Assembly (NCBI RefSeq): GCF_009905375.1
Contig: NC_133650.1
Coordinates: 290,732,270 to 290,796,269 of the forward strand
Reading direction: 5' to 3'
DNA: 64,000 bases
From: Apium graveolens
Taxonomy: Eukaryota > Streptophyta > Magnoliopsida > Apiales > Apiaceae
A program made the position numbers and the translations under genes. Shown in pieces: positions 47,502 through 61,500 of this stretch; the stretch's first letter is position 1; each line of letters begins with the position of its first letter. Below the pieces are notes generated by a model. That model worked only from the letters and a program-made list of their open reading frames with translations. It was not told the DNA's origin and did not search any database.

Positions 47502-49114
47502 ACATGAAGTTGCACTGGAAAATGTAACCACGAGGTCTTCAATAAAAACTAATGAAACTCCTGTTTTTGTGATGGTATCATCAAGGTCTACCTCAGCATG
47601 TAACCTCTCACCATCCAAATGTGCGTTCTGAGTAGTGATCACAAGAACTGTGTCACTTGATTTTGGCAGAGCTTGAAAGGTGGATTCAAGCTCTTCATTA
47701 TATGAAGAAGAATTTTTGGAGATGAGATTAGTGATGTTAGAATTGAGTGTTGGAAACTCCCCCTGAGTTAAAGTGGGAGTTTCAAATAGTTTGCTCTCAC
47801 TCAAGTGTGTGCCATCCAAATTACTTCTTTTACCCTCTTGAGACTCTCAAGAGGGAGTGTAGACTCATTACAGATTTAGCTTGCGAGAGAGCTTATTTTA
47901 ATAGTGACATCTTCTCAACAAGATGTCACTAAAGTCTATTTAATTCCCATATTTATAAGTGCATCTTTTTGAGAAGATGAAGAGGTGGTCATTTGAGTGG
48001 TCAGCTTTATCCTTTTCTTCTTCTTTGGCTTTTTGACCAAGGGTGACACTTCCTCACCTGGTTCCTCTCCAGTCTCACTAATTATTACCAGGTTAGTATA
48101 TTTTCTCTGTCTTTTTACTCACTCCATCCTTTTGAGAGGATGAAGCAGTTGGTTTTCTAGCCTTTATAGATTTTGAAGAAAGGTTTCCAGCTGTGGTAGG
48201 CACCTTTAGGTTATCCTGTTTAGGTTCTTCTACATGACTAGAGGCCATAGTTGTACTAGATATTGCACTGCTTCTCATGTTAGGCATTAGATTAGGCTAA
48301 GTTCTAAATTTCTCCAACATAAAGTCAGTGATATTTAGACCTACCTTTACCTGGTTCTTTGTATTTAATGATCCAAATAGAATTTTAGACACTTGTTTAC
48401 AAATGCCTATTTGAGTAACATCTATACCTTCAATTAAATATATGTCATATACTTTATGATTTAAAGTAGATATAATGAATCTAGGGAAGCATATTTCTTT
48501 ACCTCTACTTGCCAAAGGAATGGTTAACCTTGTGCTCAGCTCTCCAAGGATCAGGCTTCCAATATCAAGGTGTTTGTTATAAGCCATTGAGTACACCGGC
48601 TTCTGAACCACACTTGAAATATTGTCATAGCCTGTATTCCTGCATGTAAATGCCCTGATGATAGTGTCAAATACAAAGCTCCATTCTTTCCTCAGATGCT
48701 TTTTATTGAGCCTGGCCAAATAAACTTTTTCACTGTAGTTGATGAAACTTATGAACTCATAAAGTTCCTATGAGCTAGGAGCTGCACCAATTCTATCTGT
48801 AGAGATTCCCAATGCCTTATTGATTTTAGCCGCATTAAACTCCGCAACCATACCCTTGATTGTGCAGTTCATCACCATTGAGATTCTTTGATTATCATCT
48901 ATGTTGGTGTGAATAACTGTAATGTTCCAAAATTCATTGAGAACATCCAAGTATAGCACATGGTTGCTGTTAGGGCCTCTGTCAAATAAGAATCAACCAC
49001 AAATTTCATGAAACACTTGGAATTATCTGGTTCTTGTGTTGGGTCAACAAAGGCGAGATAGTTGGTTCCATCCTTGGGGATTGTTGCCCTTATAGAGTTA
49101 TTGTTTGATGCCAT
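47502..49114 (-). pseudogene. Env-like ORF, N-terminal part
   Basis: Starts at ATG 49114 (MASNNNS) behind a TATA-like box and leader. Open pieces are 49114-48899, 48959-48768, 48719-48297, 48287-48093 and 47819-47505, in shifting frames. LRKEWSFVFDTIIRAF near 48680 corresponds to LRKEWSFMCDIVTRVF in the + strand copy at 9503, which ties the two ORFs together. The ORF is cut at 47501 by the CACTA element and resumes at 39381. Function unknown. Confidence 0.75.
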
Positions 49115-49262
49115 TTGATACTATTTTGGATTTTGAGTGGGTAAATATTTGAGAGAGAGAAAGCTTGAAAGTTTTGAGAATGGTGAAAAATCGCAGTAAT
49201 TAAGTTAATTTTGATCTCTAAAGCATAAAGATGTGTTATGTCGAGATATCTGGGTATTTATA
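49115..49262 (-). promoter_or_regulatory. TATA box and leader of env-like ORF
   Basis: On the minus strand CTATAAATACCC (TATAAATA at 49262-49255) lies about 140 bp before the ATG at 49114. The leader includes TTTCTCTCTCTC. It is a good match to a plant core promoter; activity is inferred. Confidence 0.5.
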
Positions 49263-49991
49263 GTGTAGAGGTGTGACTTATCGAAGAATAATGAAATGTT
49301 GAAAAGTTATGTAGAGAAGTCACGTGACTTGTCGGGAACTCATGTCGAGATGTCATTTTATTGACTCTTATCGAGAATTAGACAGTGACATATCGATATA
49401 TTGTACAAGTACTCAGTTTGTCCTTTTATGACTGAATAATTCTAATTTATATTGAGAATTTAACATAAAATTAGAATTGATTTTATATTAAAAGTATTTT
49501 TCCGAAATAATTTATTAAATTAAATTAATTCAGTTATGAGTTATTGAGAAATGTAAAATTTAAATTGTAGAGAACTCCAAATTGATAAGTATATTGAGAT
49601 CTCTATATTACTTGTTGGGAAGTCATGAAAAGACTTATCGAGAAATCTACCGAGAAGTCATGGAAAAAGACTTATCGAGAACTCTATCGATAACTTATTT
49701 AGAGACTTATCAACAAGTCATTTAGACTTATCGAGAACTCAGTTCTCTACGTACTTTTGTTTTTACTGAACTTTGTCTTATATCAATTTCACATATCAAT
49801 AATGTGAACTAATATTTAGACAACGTTTCTTAGAATTAGAAAAATTCCAAGTAAGATTTATTTGAGAAATAAATATACACAGAATTCTGAAATATCTATA
49901 AATCATATTCCAGTTAATTTCCAATTAAATCAAATAAATTTTGATTTATTAGAAATTAATCTGCTGCAACATATTAGCTGAGTTCTTACCT
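49263..49991 (-). other. Spacer between pol and env-like ORF with repeated TTATCGAGA motifs
   Basis: No ORF. CTTATCGA(G/T)A(A/T) and related GACTT(A/G)TCG(G/A) words occur about eight times at 49270-49740, matching the motif vocabulary of this element's LTR. Confidence 0.8.
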
Positions 49992-51506
49992 TTAGGATGA
50001 AGAATTTAACATTCCAATTTTACCAACAAGTCTAGTGAGAGTTGATTCATCCAAAGGTTTAGTGAAAATGTCAGCTAACTATTTTTATGTTGGTACAAAA
50101 CAAGCTCAATGGTACCATTTGCAACATGTTCTCTAATAAAATGGTACCGTACATCAATGTGCTTGGTTCTTGAATGATTAACTGGATTAGCGACAATAGA
50201 TATTGCACTAGTATTATCACACATCATAGGAATTTTTTATAACACTAGGCCATAATCCATTAGTTGATTTATAATCCAAAGCACCGGAGCACAACAACTT
50301 TCAGCAACCATATATTCAGCCTTAGATGTGGAAGTTGATACGACTTGCTGCTTCTTACTATACCATGATATATGTCTTTAACCAAGGAATTGACAGCTTT
50401 TACTAGTACTCTTTCTGTATACCCTGCATTCAGCAAAATCTGCATCCGTGTATCCAACAGATTCGAAACTACTTCCCTTAGGATACCAAAATCCCAAGTT
50501 TGATGTTCCCTTCAAATATCTGAAAATCCTCTTGACATCCATTAGATGTAATTCTTTAGGATTTGCTTGAAATCTTGCACACAGACATGTAGCAAACATG
50601 ATGTATGGTATACTTGTAGTCAAGTAAAATAAAGATCCAATCATTCCCCTGTAGCTTGAGATGTCTACACTTTTTCCTTTCATATCTTCATCCAATTTGG
50701 TAGTTATAGACATAGGAGTAGATACAGGTGAATAATCCATCATTCCAAATTTCTTCAGAAGATCTTTTTCATACTTAGTTTGACTGATGAAAATTACATC
50801 ACTTCTTTGGCTAACTTGAATTCCAAGAAAGTAACTTAGTTAAATGAATTGCTAGTTGTAGAATATTATTCGCGCCAGACCTAAACCTAACAAAAATAAA
50901 ATAAAAAATCACAAGTGTTCGGACAATTTTGATCCCTTTCGTCGAAGTAAATTAACCTAAGGTTAAGATAAATAAGGGTTTGATCCCGATTTTTCTCTCC
51001 CATCATGCTTATCTCATATTCACTTTACATGAGTTTTAAGAATCTTTGACACAGCTTCTCATTAGTACAACCAAAGATGATATCATCCACATAGATTTGA
51101 ACTAGGAAAATATCATCACCATGTTACTTGTAGAATAGGGTTTTGTTAATAGTGTTTCTAATGAATTCATTCTTGATTAGAAATTCTGACAAAGTGTCAT
51201 ACCATGCTCTTGGTGCTTACTTCAATCCATCAAGAGACTTTAAAAGTCTGTAAAAAAACTCTGGAAATTCTGGATCTTCAAAGCCAGGAGGTTGTTGCAC
51301 ATAAACTTCTTCTTCTAGTTCACCATTAATAAATGCACTTCATATCCATTTGATACACCTTAAAATTTCAGTGTGCCGCAAATGTAAGGAAAATCCTTAA
51401 TGCTTCAAGTCTTGTAACTGGCGCAAAGGTTTCATCATAATTAATCCATTCTTCTTGTGAGTAGCCTTTGGCAACTAGTCTTGCTTTATTTCTAATAACA
51501 ACACCA
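49992..51506 (-). pseudogene. pol: Sirevirus RT and RNase H
   Basis: On the minus strand it starts [20 protein letters not shown] near 51500 and shows the RT catalytic YVDD near 51090 (IYVDDIIFG). LSYFLGIQVS follows after a small insertion. RNase H is at about 50440-50100 (TDADFAECRVYRKSTS; STSEAEYM), and it ends at a TAA at 49994-49992. Several stops and frameshifts are present. The upstream part of pol is separated by a Tekay-type insertion, and the segment between integrase core and RT start is missing. Confidence 0.88.
50839..50994. mobile_element. 156-bp insertion in RT, unidentified
   Basis: Interrupts RT exactly between MMGE and LSYFLG blocks that are adjacent in copia RT. It contains CGCGCCAGACC and ACAAGTGTTCGGAC. 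No inverted repeats or clear target duplication are seen. It could be a SINE-like or LTR fragment. Confidence 0.6.
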
Positions 51507-52090
51507 TTTTTGGTTAATTACTTAATTAACCTTGATTTTGTGTGGTTATAATTCAACCACACTTCCTTCGCTTCTATGTCATGCTTGTGTCATCCTCATG
51601 ATGTCATCCTCCCCTCCTTGTCCTCTTCTCATTGGTTGGGTGACATCACTCTCTCTAATCCCTTTGATTAACTTCCTAATTGTTTGCCTAATGACCGCTG
51701 ATCTGTTATACGGTTCGCTTAACTTTCGTTTTCGTTTATCGCTTGAGGGATCATACCCGGGATCTTATTAATTAGGTTCCCTTAACCTTTCTCAATACAT
51801 TATATTCCTTTTTATGATCCTCTATTATAATCCTTTAATTTAAATCCTTTTTATCTTGTTACCTTATACTCAATTCTCTCCGTATCTAGTGTATTTCTGG
51901 GAAAAACCAAAGTGTTCGGATTTGGATTCTGACGATCTTTACATACACTTATATCCCATATAAAGTACTAATAAAATCTCAGAATATCCATATCAGAACC
52001 CCTACATAGTGTGGCATGAAAAGTTTTCTCATTCAGCAAAAACACTATTCATAAGGGTTTCAAAATTTCCCAAAAATTGGGGTTATTACA
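51507..52090 (-). mobile_element. Truncated 3' LTR of the Tekay-type element
   Basis: 584 bp identical to 61147-61730 except at three positions (near 51570, 51761 and 51856). It begins TGTAATAACCCC on the minus strand, just after the polypurine tract. About 3.5 kb of LTR is missing at its far end. Confidence 0.93.
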
Positions 52091-52091
52091 G

Positions 52092-52106
52092 TCTCCCCTC
52101 CTTAAA
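52092..52106 (-). other. Polypurine tract of the Tekay-type element
   Basis: Minus strand reads TTTAAGGAGGGGAGA directly before the LTR start. Confidence 0.85.
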
Positions 52107-55100
52107 AGGATTCCGTCCCGGAATCAGATAGAAATGAATAGGGATACCTTCTTAGTATTGCACTTTCTAACTCTCAAGTCAATTTTCCCACATTGTGGTT
52201 CTACCATCAAACTCTTACTAGTTTGATAACCCTTCTCCTAAGCACTCGTTCCTTCTTAATCTATACCCTTCCTGGTTGCTCCATATAGGTTACGTCTGGT
52301 TGCATGTCTATGCGCTCATATGCCCCTATTTGTCTAGCATCCGAATTACACTTTCTTAACATTGATACGTGAAACACGTTATGACTTGCTACATGTTCTG
52401 GGGTAAGGCTAGCTCATATGCTAACTTCCCAATACTTCTTAATATATCCAAGGGTCCAACAATTGGTGGACTTAGCTTTCCTTTCTTTCCGAATCTCATT
52501 AATTCTTTTCAAGGGAATACTTTTAACAATACAAGGTTGCCTTCTTCCTATTCTTTGTCCTTTCATGTCAAATCGACATACTTCTTATGTCCTTCCTGGC
52601 TACTACCAGTCGTCCTCTGATTAGATCTATTATATCCCTGGTCCTTTGGACTACTGCGGGTCCGAGCATCTTGCGCTCTACAACTTCATCCTAACATAAG
52701 GGAGATCGACATTGTCTTCCCTCAAGGATCTCATAAGGCGATACCTCAATACTGACATATGATCTATTGTCGTAAGATAACTTAATCCGCGTTAAGTGAT
52801 CATTCCAAATTCTTTCAAGTCTATTACACAGACTCTCATCATAGCTTCTAATCATTAGAACTTTTGCTTCTCAATACCCATTCTTTTCCAGTTCGTAATC
52901 GCTACTACCTTCCGTTCCTAATATTATACGGGTTATACTTTTGCTCGCTAGCGTTCTATAACCTTTTAATAACCACGCCAACCTTAGTATCATGAATGTG
53001 TTTCCATTCCGCATACTACCACCACTTTATTACTCCTTTTTTAGTTGTTTCTATTTTCCAAAATTTGATCAATCGAATAGAAGTAAAGGAATTTGTTGAG
53101 AGATCACTATGATCATGAACACTTGTTATATCGCATAGTTAGTACAGAAGGTGGCCAGCCTTTAGTACTTGACAAGCAATTAAACAATAGCTGGTATCCT
53201 ACTCGGCTTCTATCACACAGATAGATAGTCATTCGGCAATACCTCCCCTTCTGGAAGGGTTGTTCTTCTCAGCTTATATGAAATGAAAAGGAGAGAAAAG
53301 AACGAATTGAAGAGAATTGTATATATGAAAAATATACTGCCACAAAATATCTGGCTTGGAACCTACCTCTGAACTATAGAGGTTTGTCATAGGAGAACAA
53401 AACATATATGTATTTATATCAACATCAAGTATTATAGCATCGTATTTCACATGCCTAAATATTTCTATTCCGTTCAACACTCTATGGACCCATGCTCTTC
53501 CTCGAGCTTATACACAATCACCTTTGAAACTCTCTTGATATCGAAAATCGAATCTGGGACCTCATTCTAGACCTCATCGTTACTAGAACCCATTATTATA
53601 CCGCAATCTTCTTCGCATGGGTAATACTACTCTTTATCGATAAGAAGGAATAAATATATCATAGGTAGATAATCGACTTAATTAGTCTATCATTGTTCTA
53701 TCAATGATAACTTATACACTACCACGACCCGATTAGTGGTACTCAATCTCAACACCCATTCCAATACAACTCTCACGGTTGTAATCAACTCATTACTCGC
53801 GGAATCATTACTGCATTACTATGGTCCCCCACTGACCTACTGTCGTCATTCACCTTTCCATAAAATCTTAATATCTAGCCATACGGAGTCCATACATGTC
53901 GTATCAATCCTTCTAAGGAGGTAACATAATCACCATTCATGATTCATGAAGAACACTCCTGATCCTGACATACATACATGGCATGAAGCAGATAAAATTG
54001 CAGAAGAGTTTCAATCAAAGCAACGATAGCAGGTTAATACCATTCTTAATCATACGCCCTAAATAGAAGACTTAACTCAAGGGTTCATCTAGTCCTTTTT
54101 GAAACATGGTCCTGGCTTATCTCAAGATAGTATCTTCTGAAATAAATAGCCCGCTCATGGTGATTACACGAATTAAACCTTTACCAACTACTATTACGGT
54201 TGGATATTGCACAGTCATCAGAAGGAATGTCAATCTTCCAAACCATAATACAACCTTCATAGCTGTAACCATTATCACCGTATTCCTTTGGCACAAGCGC
54301 CAATAATTATCCTCTTACCTTTAAAGTGTCGGCCACCTCTTTGGCCTTTCCTGATAGTAAAATTTCCTTACAGTCAATGTCATTTTAACCACCTCCAAAT
54401 AAATTTTCTACCTTATTTCAATCACAGCTTATGTGAAAATGCTTTCCTTAAAATCTGATGAGTAAAAAAAAAAATTACCATTTTTCCATAAGTTATCCCC
54501 TCAGTCTTTAGAGGTTAATCACTGTCATGACTGACTCTCAATCATAATTAGAACATCTTTTATCTTAAGTCCTAATTGCCCTGAATAATTTCGACCATTA
54601 CTGGTTCGATCCATACTTTCTCGTGGTTTAACACGTGCCCCACTTGGCAACATTATAATTACGTCATATTTCCTTTATCAACATTTCTATTCTTGAAAAT
54701 TTTGAATATTACCTTTCTCCTTGTAAAACCTCTAAGGTTATCCTTCAATCGTTCCTCTTGTATTCTCTAGATACAGGGCATATTAAAATACCATTTACTA
54801 TTACTAGAACCATTGCCTATATACTTCTGAAAAATTTCTCCACTGATTCTTAAAGGTTGTTGTTACCTTAACCCTTTCCAAATCATACTATCAAAACTCA
54901 TACTGTCCCTATTAAGGGTGACATGCTAACCTTTATGCAGTCCCCTAGGATTCATTTTAAGTTACCAATGTTCTATCCTTAATTCCACCTTTAAAAGGTA
55001 CCTGCATCCTTCCATGGATAAATCAAGTCATATATCCTTGATAGATTATCTTATTCATCATTCCCACCTCGATAGTCTATACCTAACTTCATAATAGCAT

Positions 55101-57591
55101 CCTTATTCAAATTGAGGTCAATCCATATGGCCTCCAAAAGATAACAATGGTCATCCGCTTTTCTTTCCTGATTTGGTAATGATAACATGGATGTTCTGGA
55201 AGATATTGGTCATGTTCAACGTGAACTTCTTCTTAATAATTCCTTATTTACTTTTGTTGTTTATCTCAACAGTCATCTCAATGTTGGGATACCTCTCATA
55301 CCTGGCGTCTCCCTTTCTGAGTATCGAGCCACCGGTCTTACATTTCACATTATTGAAGGTCACTTCCTTCATCCAATTTTCCTACTTTCTTACTTTCTTG
55401 TCTCCTTAGTCTATCCGCGTCTTATTATTTATCCTTCGAACTATCTAAAGGTTTCCTTGAATCCTCCCAACTTAAAGGGGATAAAATGTACATAACTCGT
55501 ATGCCTTCAACCATCAACTTTAACTCATGGTGAATCACCCTCATACCAATGATTACATACTTTCCTATTTCTATTGCTACGAGTCTTTAGGGTTTCCTCA
55601 TACCCGACTCCCTTATCATACCTCAAACTCTATTGCCTTTATATCCCTTTCCACTTCAGTTCCTTTTTATTTCCCTTTCTCTTATCATTATTTCATGAAC
55701 CAACACAACATAAGCATTGATTTCAAACATCCCGTCATTCTGGATTCGTGTCCTTAGAACGAATCTTGACAACTTTTACAACTTAGATTCATAATTCATC
55801 ATACTCGTCTGCCTTTGTTCTGGCTCTAAAGCTTTTACTCTATCTCTATAACCTTGGGAAGTACTTTCCTGAAAACAATTGACTGAACTTAAATCAGTTT
55901 ATTATAATCTCTTGCTCCGTGCCTTCCTTGGTCTTTCACCAGCGGGTGGTCTCTCTCTTAGGAGGGTAAGTGATAAAAATAGTCTTTTATGATTCGTCAA
56001 TCATTTAGAATCTCAAATGATTCCTATATTTCCTTTAGCCAGGCTCTTGCCTCGACTGGGTCAACCTGTTCCTTGGAACTCTGAGAGCTTAGAGACTTAC
56101 AGGTCCTGAAAGAATTTCCTATCGCATTGTTTCCTCAAGGTGGTGGTTGGGGATAATAGTCTAAGTTCTGTCTAGACAGGTCCATGAATTGCCGTATAGG
56201 AGTACCGTCTCGGGTCTCCTTTCCTTACTCGACTTTCTGTTTCCTTAGTATGAAATGTTTCATCCTACTCCCCATAATTGGGGTCATCTTTTAATTTAAA
56301 ATCCTCATTTTCCACTCCATTATGTCATGGGTTCCTTCTATCTTGATGGCGACCTCCCTGACTATCACGTTCAGGGTTTGCTCTAAATCTTATTCCTCAA
56401 ACTATGGCTCTCATCTAAGTTCTCATCCTTACGCTCTTGAACTTTCGGAACCCAAATTCTATAGGAATACCTCATTATTCCCTTATCATCTTTCTCTGGC
56501 ACCGTATGCTCTTTTCCAATAATTCGGTCTCTATTGCAATCTCAAACAGCTTTTCGGTACCGGCTCCGGTTACCTTCACTACTATTTCCAAAATCTCTTA
56601 TAAACTCTCCCAAAGACATTATCATCTTGAGTCTCTCCTTTTTACTAAGGGCATCAGCCACCACATTGGCTTTCCCCGAATGATAAAGAATCTCCCAATC
56701 ATTATTCTTGATTAGCTCTAACTGCCTCCTCTGGCATATGTTGAGCTCTTTCTACGTGAAAATGTACTAGAGCACTTATGGCTTAGGTAATTCTCGCACT
56801 TCTCTCCATACAAGTAGTGCCTCCAATCTTTAGGGTAAAACTATTGCCACGAGCCTAAGCTCATGGGCGGGGATATCGAATTTCATATTACCTTAATTGT
56901 CTTGACATGTACGCGATTACCTTACCGTGCTGCATAAGCACGCACCCTAAGCCCTTGTGCGAAGCGTCACTACACTTCACAAAATCTCCTTTTCCATCCG
57001 GCAATGCCAGCATAGGGGCCATCACCAACCTCTGCTTCAGTTCTTGAAAGCTGTTCTCGCATTTCTCTGTCCATTCGAACTTCTTAGTCTTACGAGTAAG
57101 CCGCGTTAAAGGGGCTACTATCTTTACAAACTTGAACGAACCTCCGGTAGTGACCGGCCAATCCTACCTCTGGTAGTCGACCTAACCATGGTCATCAATT
57201 CATCAGTGGTCCTTTATCCAATCTTGTCAGGATCCTCCATGGGATCCTCCTCAACAACTATCCCTTCTAGGACAACATCCTCAACCGCTACATCCTCAAT
57301 ATCAACATCATCCGGTCCTGCATTAGGACACTCTATCGGATCCACAATCCGATCTCCAATTAGTAATAAAACATCATCGCGCTGTTACTCCTCAACCTCA
57401 GGGTTCGGAGTCCCGCTACCATATACGATAACAAACTACGCTCCTATCACGATATTTATAAGGGTTCCCATAAGAGTTTTAACTGTCAGTACTACGTTAG
57501 GTAGCCCGACTATGAACTTGGCAAGAGTTCTTATTATCTTTGTGAACTTATTATCTTAACGTCACATCATCTCTGAGGTTTATAACGCTTA
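52107..57591 (-). pseudogene. Decayed gag-pol of the Tekay-type element
   Basis: Near 57340-57190 an acidic gag N-terminal part is seen (GPDDVDIEDVAVEDVV). It passes directly into the end of RT (LAGHYRRF near 57150; KTKKFEWTEKCE near 57070), so most of gag, protease and RT are deleted. RNase H follows (CSDASHKGLGCVLMQHGKVI near 56920; GKANVVADALSKK near 56660). Late integrase is recognisable at 52830-52640 (YDNRSYVSIEVSPYEILEG), then the chromodomain-side tail up to the polypurine tract. In between, homology is faint and stops are frequent. The many + strand ORFs here are chance. Confidence 0.78.
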
Positions 57592-57603
57592 GCTCTGATA
57601 CCA
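57592..57603 (-). other. Primer binding site (tRNA-Met)
   Basis: Minus strand reads TGGTATCAGAGC, four bases after the LTR end (...GGGGGTGTTACA). Confidence 0.92.
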
Positions 57604-57607
57604 CTTC

Positions 57608-58558
57608 TGTAACACCCCCAAATCCGGGGTCGGGGATCCGGGTTGTCACGAGTTCCATTTCCCTTAATAACACCCAATATTAATACACAATCAACTACTC
57701 TGTATTGTGACCCCACAATAAACACACACACTACAAGTTATAGTCTCAGAGATGAATATCCAAAAAATAATCACAAGTCGTTTTATTCCACAATTATATG
57801 TCAATACACCTTAAAAAGGTTTCTGAATAAATTTACATTTCTTTGCCATTATTACAATTCATAATATACATAAGTCTGGTACATTACTAGATGAAAACTT
57901 AGCCTATTGGTAATTTCTACCTCAGCTACAGCGGCCTCAACGCTTCCAGAAAGCTGCGGAACGTTTCCTATCCGCTTGCGAATTGGGAGCTTGGTCCTGT
58001 TCATCTTATCTATCTGATGTTGTGTGATGAAAGAAGAAATCAAGGGTGAGCAGCAAGCCCACCAAAATAATATGTATAATGATTAACAATATATGAGCCT
58101 ACTCATAATACTCATGAAAGTCTTGGTCAAAAGAAATGAACCAAGTTTGATATCTTAATGCGATGAAGTCGCGAAATATTCAGTATATATACATATATAC
58201 TTTTCAAAATATTGGAAGTCCTCTTCCATGCATAATATACACAAAGTCCCAGTGTATAACTGTATAAAAAAATATCGTTGCAAGGTGATCTCATATATCT
58301 AACCTTGTCTCAACGTTTTTCTGAAAATCTTTGTCATTCATAAGACAATTATTAATTAGATATAAGTTTAAAAGATGAAGTTACCAAATACTTCACTACA
58401 CTTATATCATTTATAAAGCTACTTGAACTACCATTGTTCAAAGTATAATGAGCTTTCAACAGTTCATCACATAGATGAGACTACAAGACAAGATTTCATT
58501 AGATTAAATCTTTAAAATATTATTAAAGGAAATGAAGTTATGACATACTTCATTAAGT

Positions 58559-58594
<36 letters not shown>

Positions 58595-61500
58595 ACATAT
58601 ACATCTTCCTTTATACATTTCCTGAAAACCTCTGTCATGTAAAGTATGAACAGAATTGCAATATCCAATAAGTTTGGAAAGGAAAAGAATTTTGGCATAA
58701 ACCAGATATCTTGCCGATCAGGCAAAGATACCCATAAGTAACCTTTTCTACTAGTAGATGGACGAATTCCCCACTGGTCATCACCCTGGTCGTAATAGGA
58801 CCTTATGCTGGACTGCCACTCAACCACTTATGCATTTGATGGACTCCCACTGAGCCACTTACACTATCATGGACGCCCACTGAGCCCATGTTGCTTATGC
58901 CGACTCAATAAATGGACTTACTTCCCGAACGTTGGGTAAGTAATCAATTCATTTACCAAAACTGCAACCGTGTTGCGAATATAAAATACACCACAGAGTC
59001 GGATCCCTCAGGTTTTGAGCGAGTATTTAAATCCCCTTAAAAAGGAAGATCTTAAATATAAAAATGAGTTTTGGGATCCGCTCTAACTTTTAAAAATCAT
59101 TTTGAAGACTCGAAAACACTTTAAAGAGTGTTTGGAGTAAAGCTGATTTAATGAAGTAAATCAGTCCCCAGAATATTTAGAAAATGTCTGAATATTATTA
59201 TTTAAATAATATTCCCATAAAGAATAATCTTTATAAAAATAATTAAAGTAGAAGTATTAAAACTTATACTTGAAACGAGTATTAAATAACCAAAGATATA
59301 CTTATATGAAAGTACTATCTTTATTTGAATAATCGAAAATAAGTTTGATTATTGACACCTTATTCTTTAATAAAATAAAGAATATATCTCAGCAAATAAT
59401 CGGAGTCATAGATCCTCAAATGAATATTCAAATAATATTCACTAAATAATATAAACTGAGTCATAAGCCCTCGAATGAATATTCAAAATAATATTCATTT
59501 AATATAAAGGAGTCATAAGCCTTCGAATAATATTCGAAATAATATTCAATAATAAAATAAAGTTAAAGTTATCGAATAAACCTTATTCGATTAATAGTTT
59601 TGAAAACTATGACCATATATATATATAAGTATATATATATATTTATATCCATATATACAAAATCTACTCGGGATCCTCGACTCCCGGTTTTAGAAAATAT
59701 TTTCACCTTTGGGTCCCTATACTAAGGGTATATGCAAATTACCGATATCCTCTAGCATAGGTATTATCAACTGAATCAACAGATATATATGGAAAGAATA
59801 CGAAACAGACATGCATATATATATATATACCATAGCAGCATGCTTCAATATATTGCAACATTTGCTAATTAACCAACATGCATCTATCGCAAGATAATGC
59901 AAATACATATATACATCACAACAACAGTTATAACGGTTAGAAAACTTGCCTGAGCGACTTGGGGTGATAAAAGGCTTGGGACGAGTCTGGTAACCTATAA
60001 ACAACAAGTAAGTTGGAATTAAACCAAAGTCACTTGTAAATCTATACTTTAACTAACTTAGACTCTAACGCTTGTTTTGCGCTTACTGACTCGCTTAAGT
60101 CACTCGGGTATCCTCGGCTCCACCATTTTTAATAATTTAACCTTTACGAGTTTTAAGGCGATTCCTTCACGAGTGTCTTACCAACTGCCTAACACACTTA
60201 CCATAAATGTTTCATACTTCAATTAGTCCTTTTTGGTCTTTAACCTATGTTTCAAAGTAAGGCGAGGGGAAAAGTTTTGTTCGCGAAACGCCGTTACTTG
60301 AAACGGTCGTTTCTCCTAAACCGTGCATCGGAATCGAACGAACTACATATCAAAACGAAGCTCGTAACATGAGCTATCTAGTCATGGCAATGGTCATAAT
60401 CTAGCAGGGGGTTCTCGGGTCCTAATGTTATGCACAAAAACAGTCTAAAGAAAATCGGACGTTATGACGGCTATGTTTACGCAATTTCCCAATTTAAAAC
60501 CATTCAAAACCAACCCAATTCAACCTCAACTCCAACATACAAGCAACATCCATCCTTATCACATCATAACAACCCCAACCAATTCAATTTTAACCTTCAT
60601 ACTTATGCCTAAGCTTAACTTTAACCATACTTAAGTTCTTTTAATCAAAACAACAACATTTACCATTCCATTTCAATACCATGACACTCCCAAACTCTAA
60701 ATCACAAACATCAAGCTACAATATCACCCTAATAATCAAAATCATCTTATAATACATAGGAATCTAGGGTTTGGAGATGATATACCTTCCTTGGAGAGTG
60801 GAGAATCAAGAGAATGGCTTGGAATCACCCTTAAAGTCCTTATCCAAGCTTAATCTAAACAAAACTTCAAGAACACAAATTTTAGTTCTTGAAAAACACT
60901 ATTCACCATCTTCTTTCATGATTTATAGAAAAAGATTGGCTTGGAATTAGAAGCTTAAACTTATAGGAAGTATGTAACTATCCATGGGGAAGCTTAGATA
61001 ATTACCTTGCTAAATAGTAAGTGGTGGAGCTTGGATCTTCAATTTTTAAGAAAAGAAGCCGAGAGCATGAAGAAGAAGAAGAGAGATTTTTGTGTTTTGT
61101 TTGGTGAAATGAAATGTTTTGGCTTGGTTGGTTGATTTTTGTGTTGTTTTTGGTTAATTACTTAATTAACCTTGATTTTGTGTGGTTATAATTCAACCAC
61201 ACTTCCTTCCCTTCTATGTCATGCTTGTGTCATCCTCATGATGTCATCCTCCCCTCCTTGTCCTCTTCTCATTGGTTGGGTGACATCACTCTCTCTAATC
61301 CCTTTGATTAACTTCCTAATTGTTTGCCTAATGACCGCTGATCTGTTATACGGTTCGCTTAACTTTCGTTTTCGTTTATCGCTTGAGGGATCATACCCGG
61401 GATCTTATTACTTAGGTTCCCTTAACCTTTCTCAATACATTATATTCCTTTTTATGATCCTCTATTATAATCCTTTAATTTAAATCCTTTTTATCCTGTT

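Noticed and set aside
52369..57864. Many + strand ORFs of 60-120 codons rich in Ser, Pro, Tyr and Leu
   Set aside because: They are antisense shadows of the decayed minus-strand chromovirus gag-pol and its LTR.
58561..58592. (AT)n run as a regulatory element
   Set aside because: Simple microsatellite within an LTR; no evidence of function.
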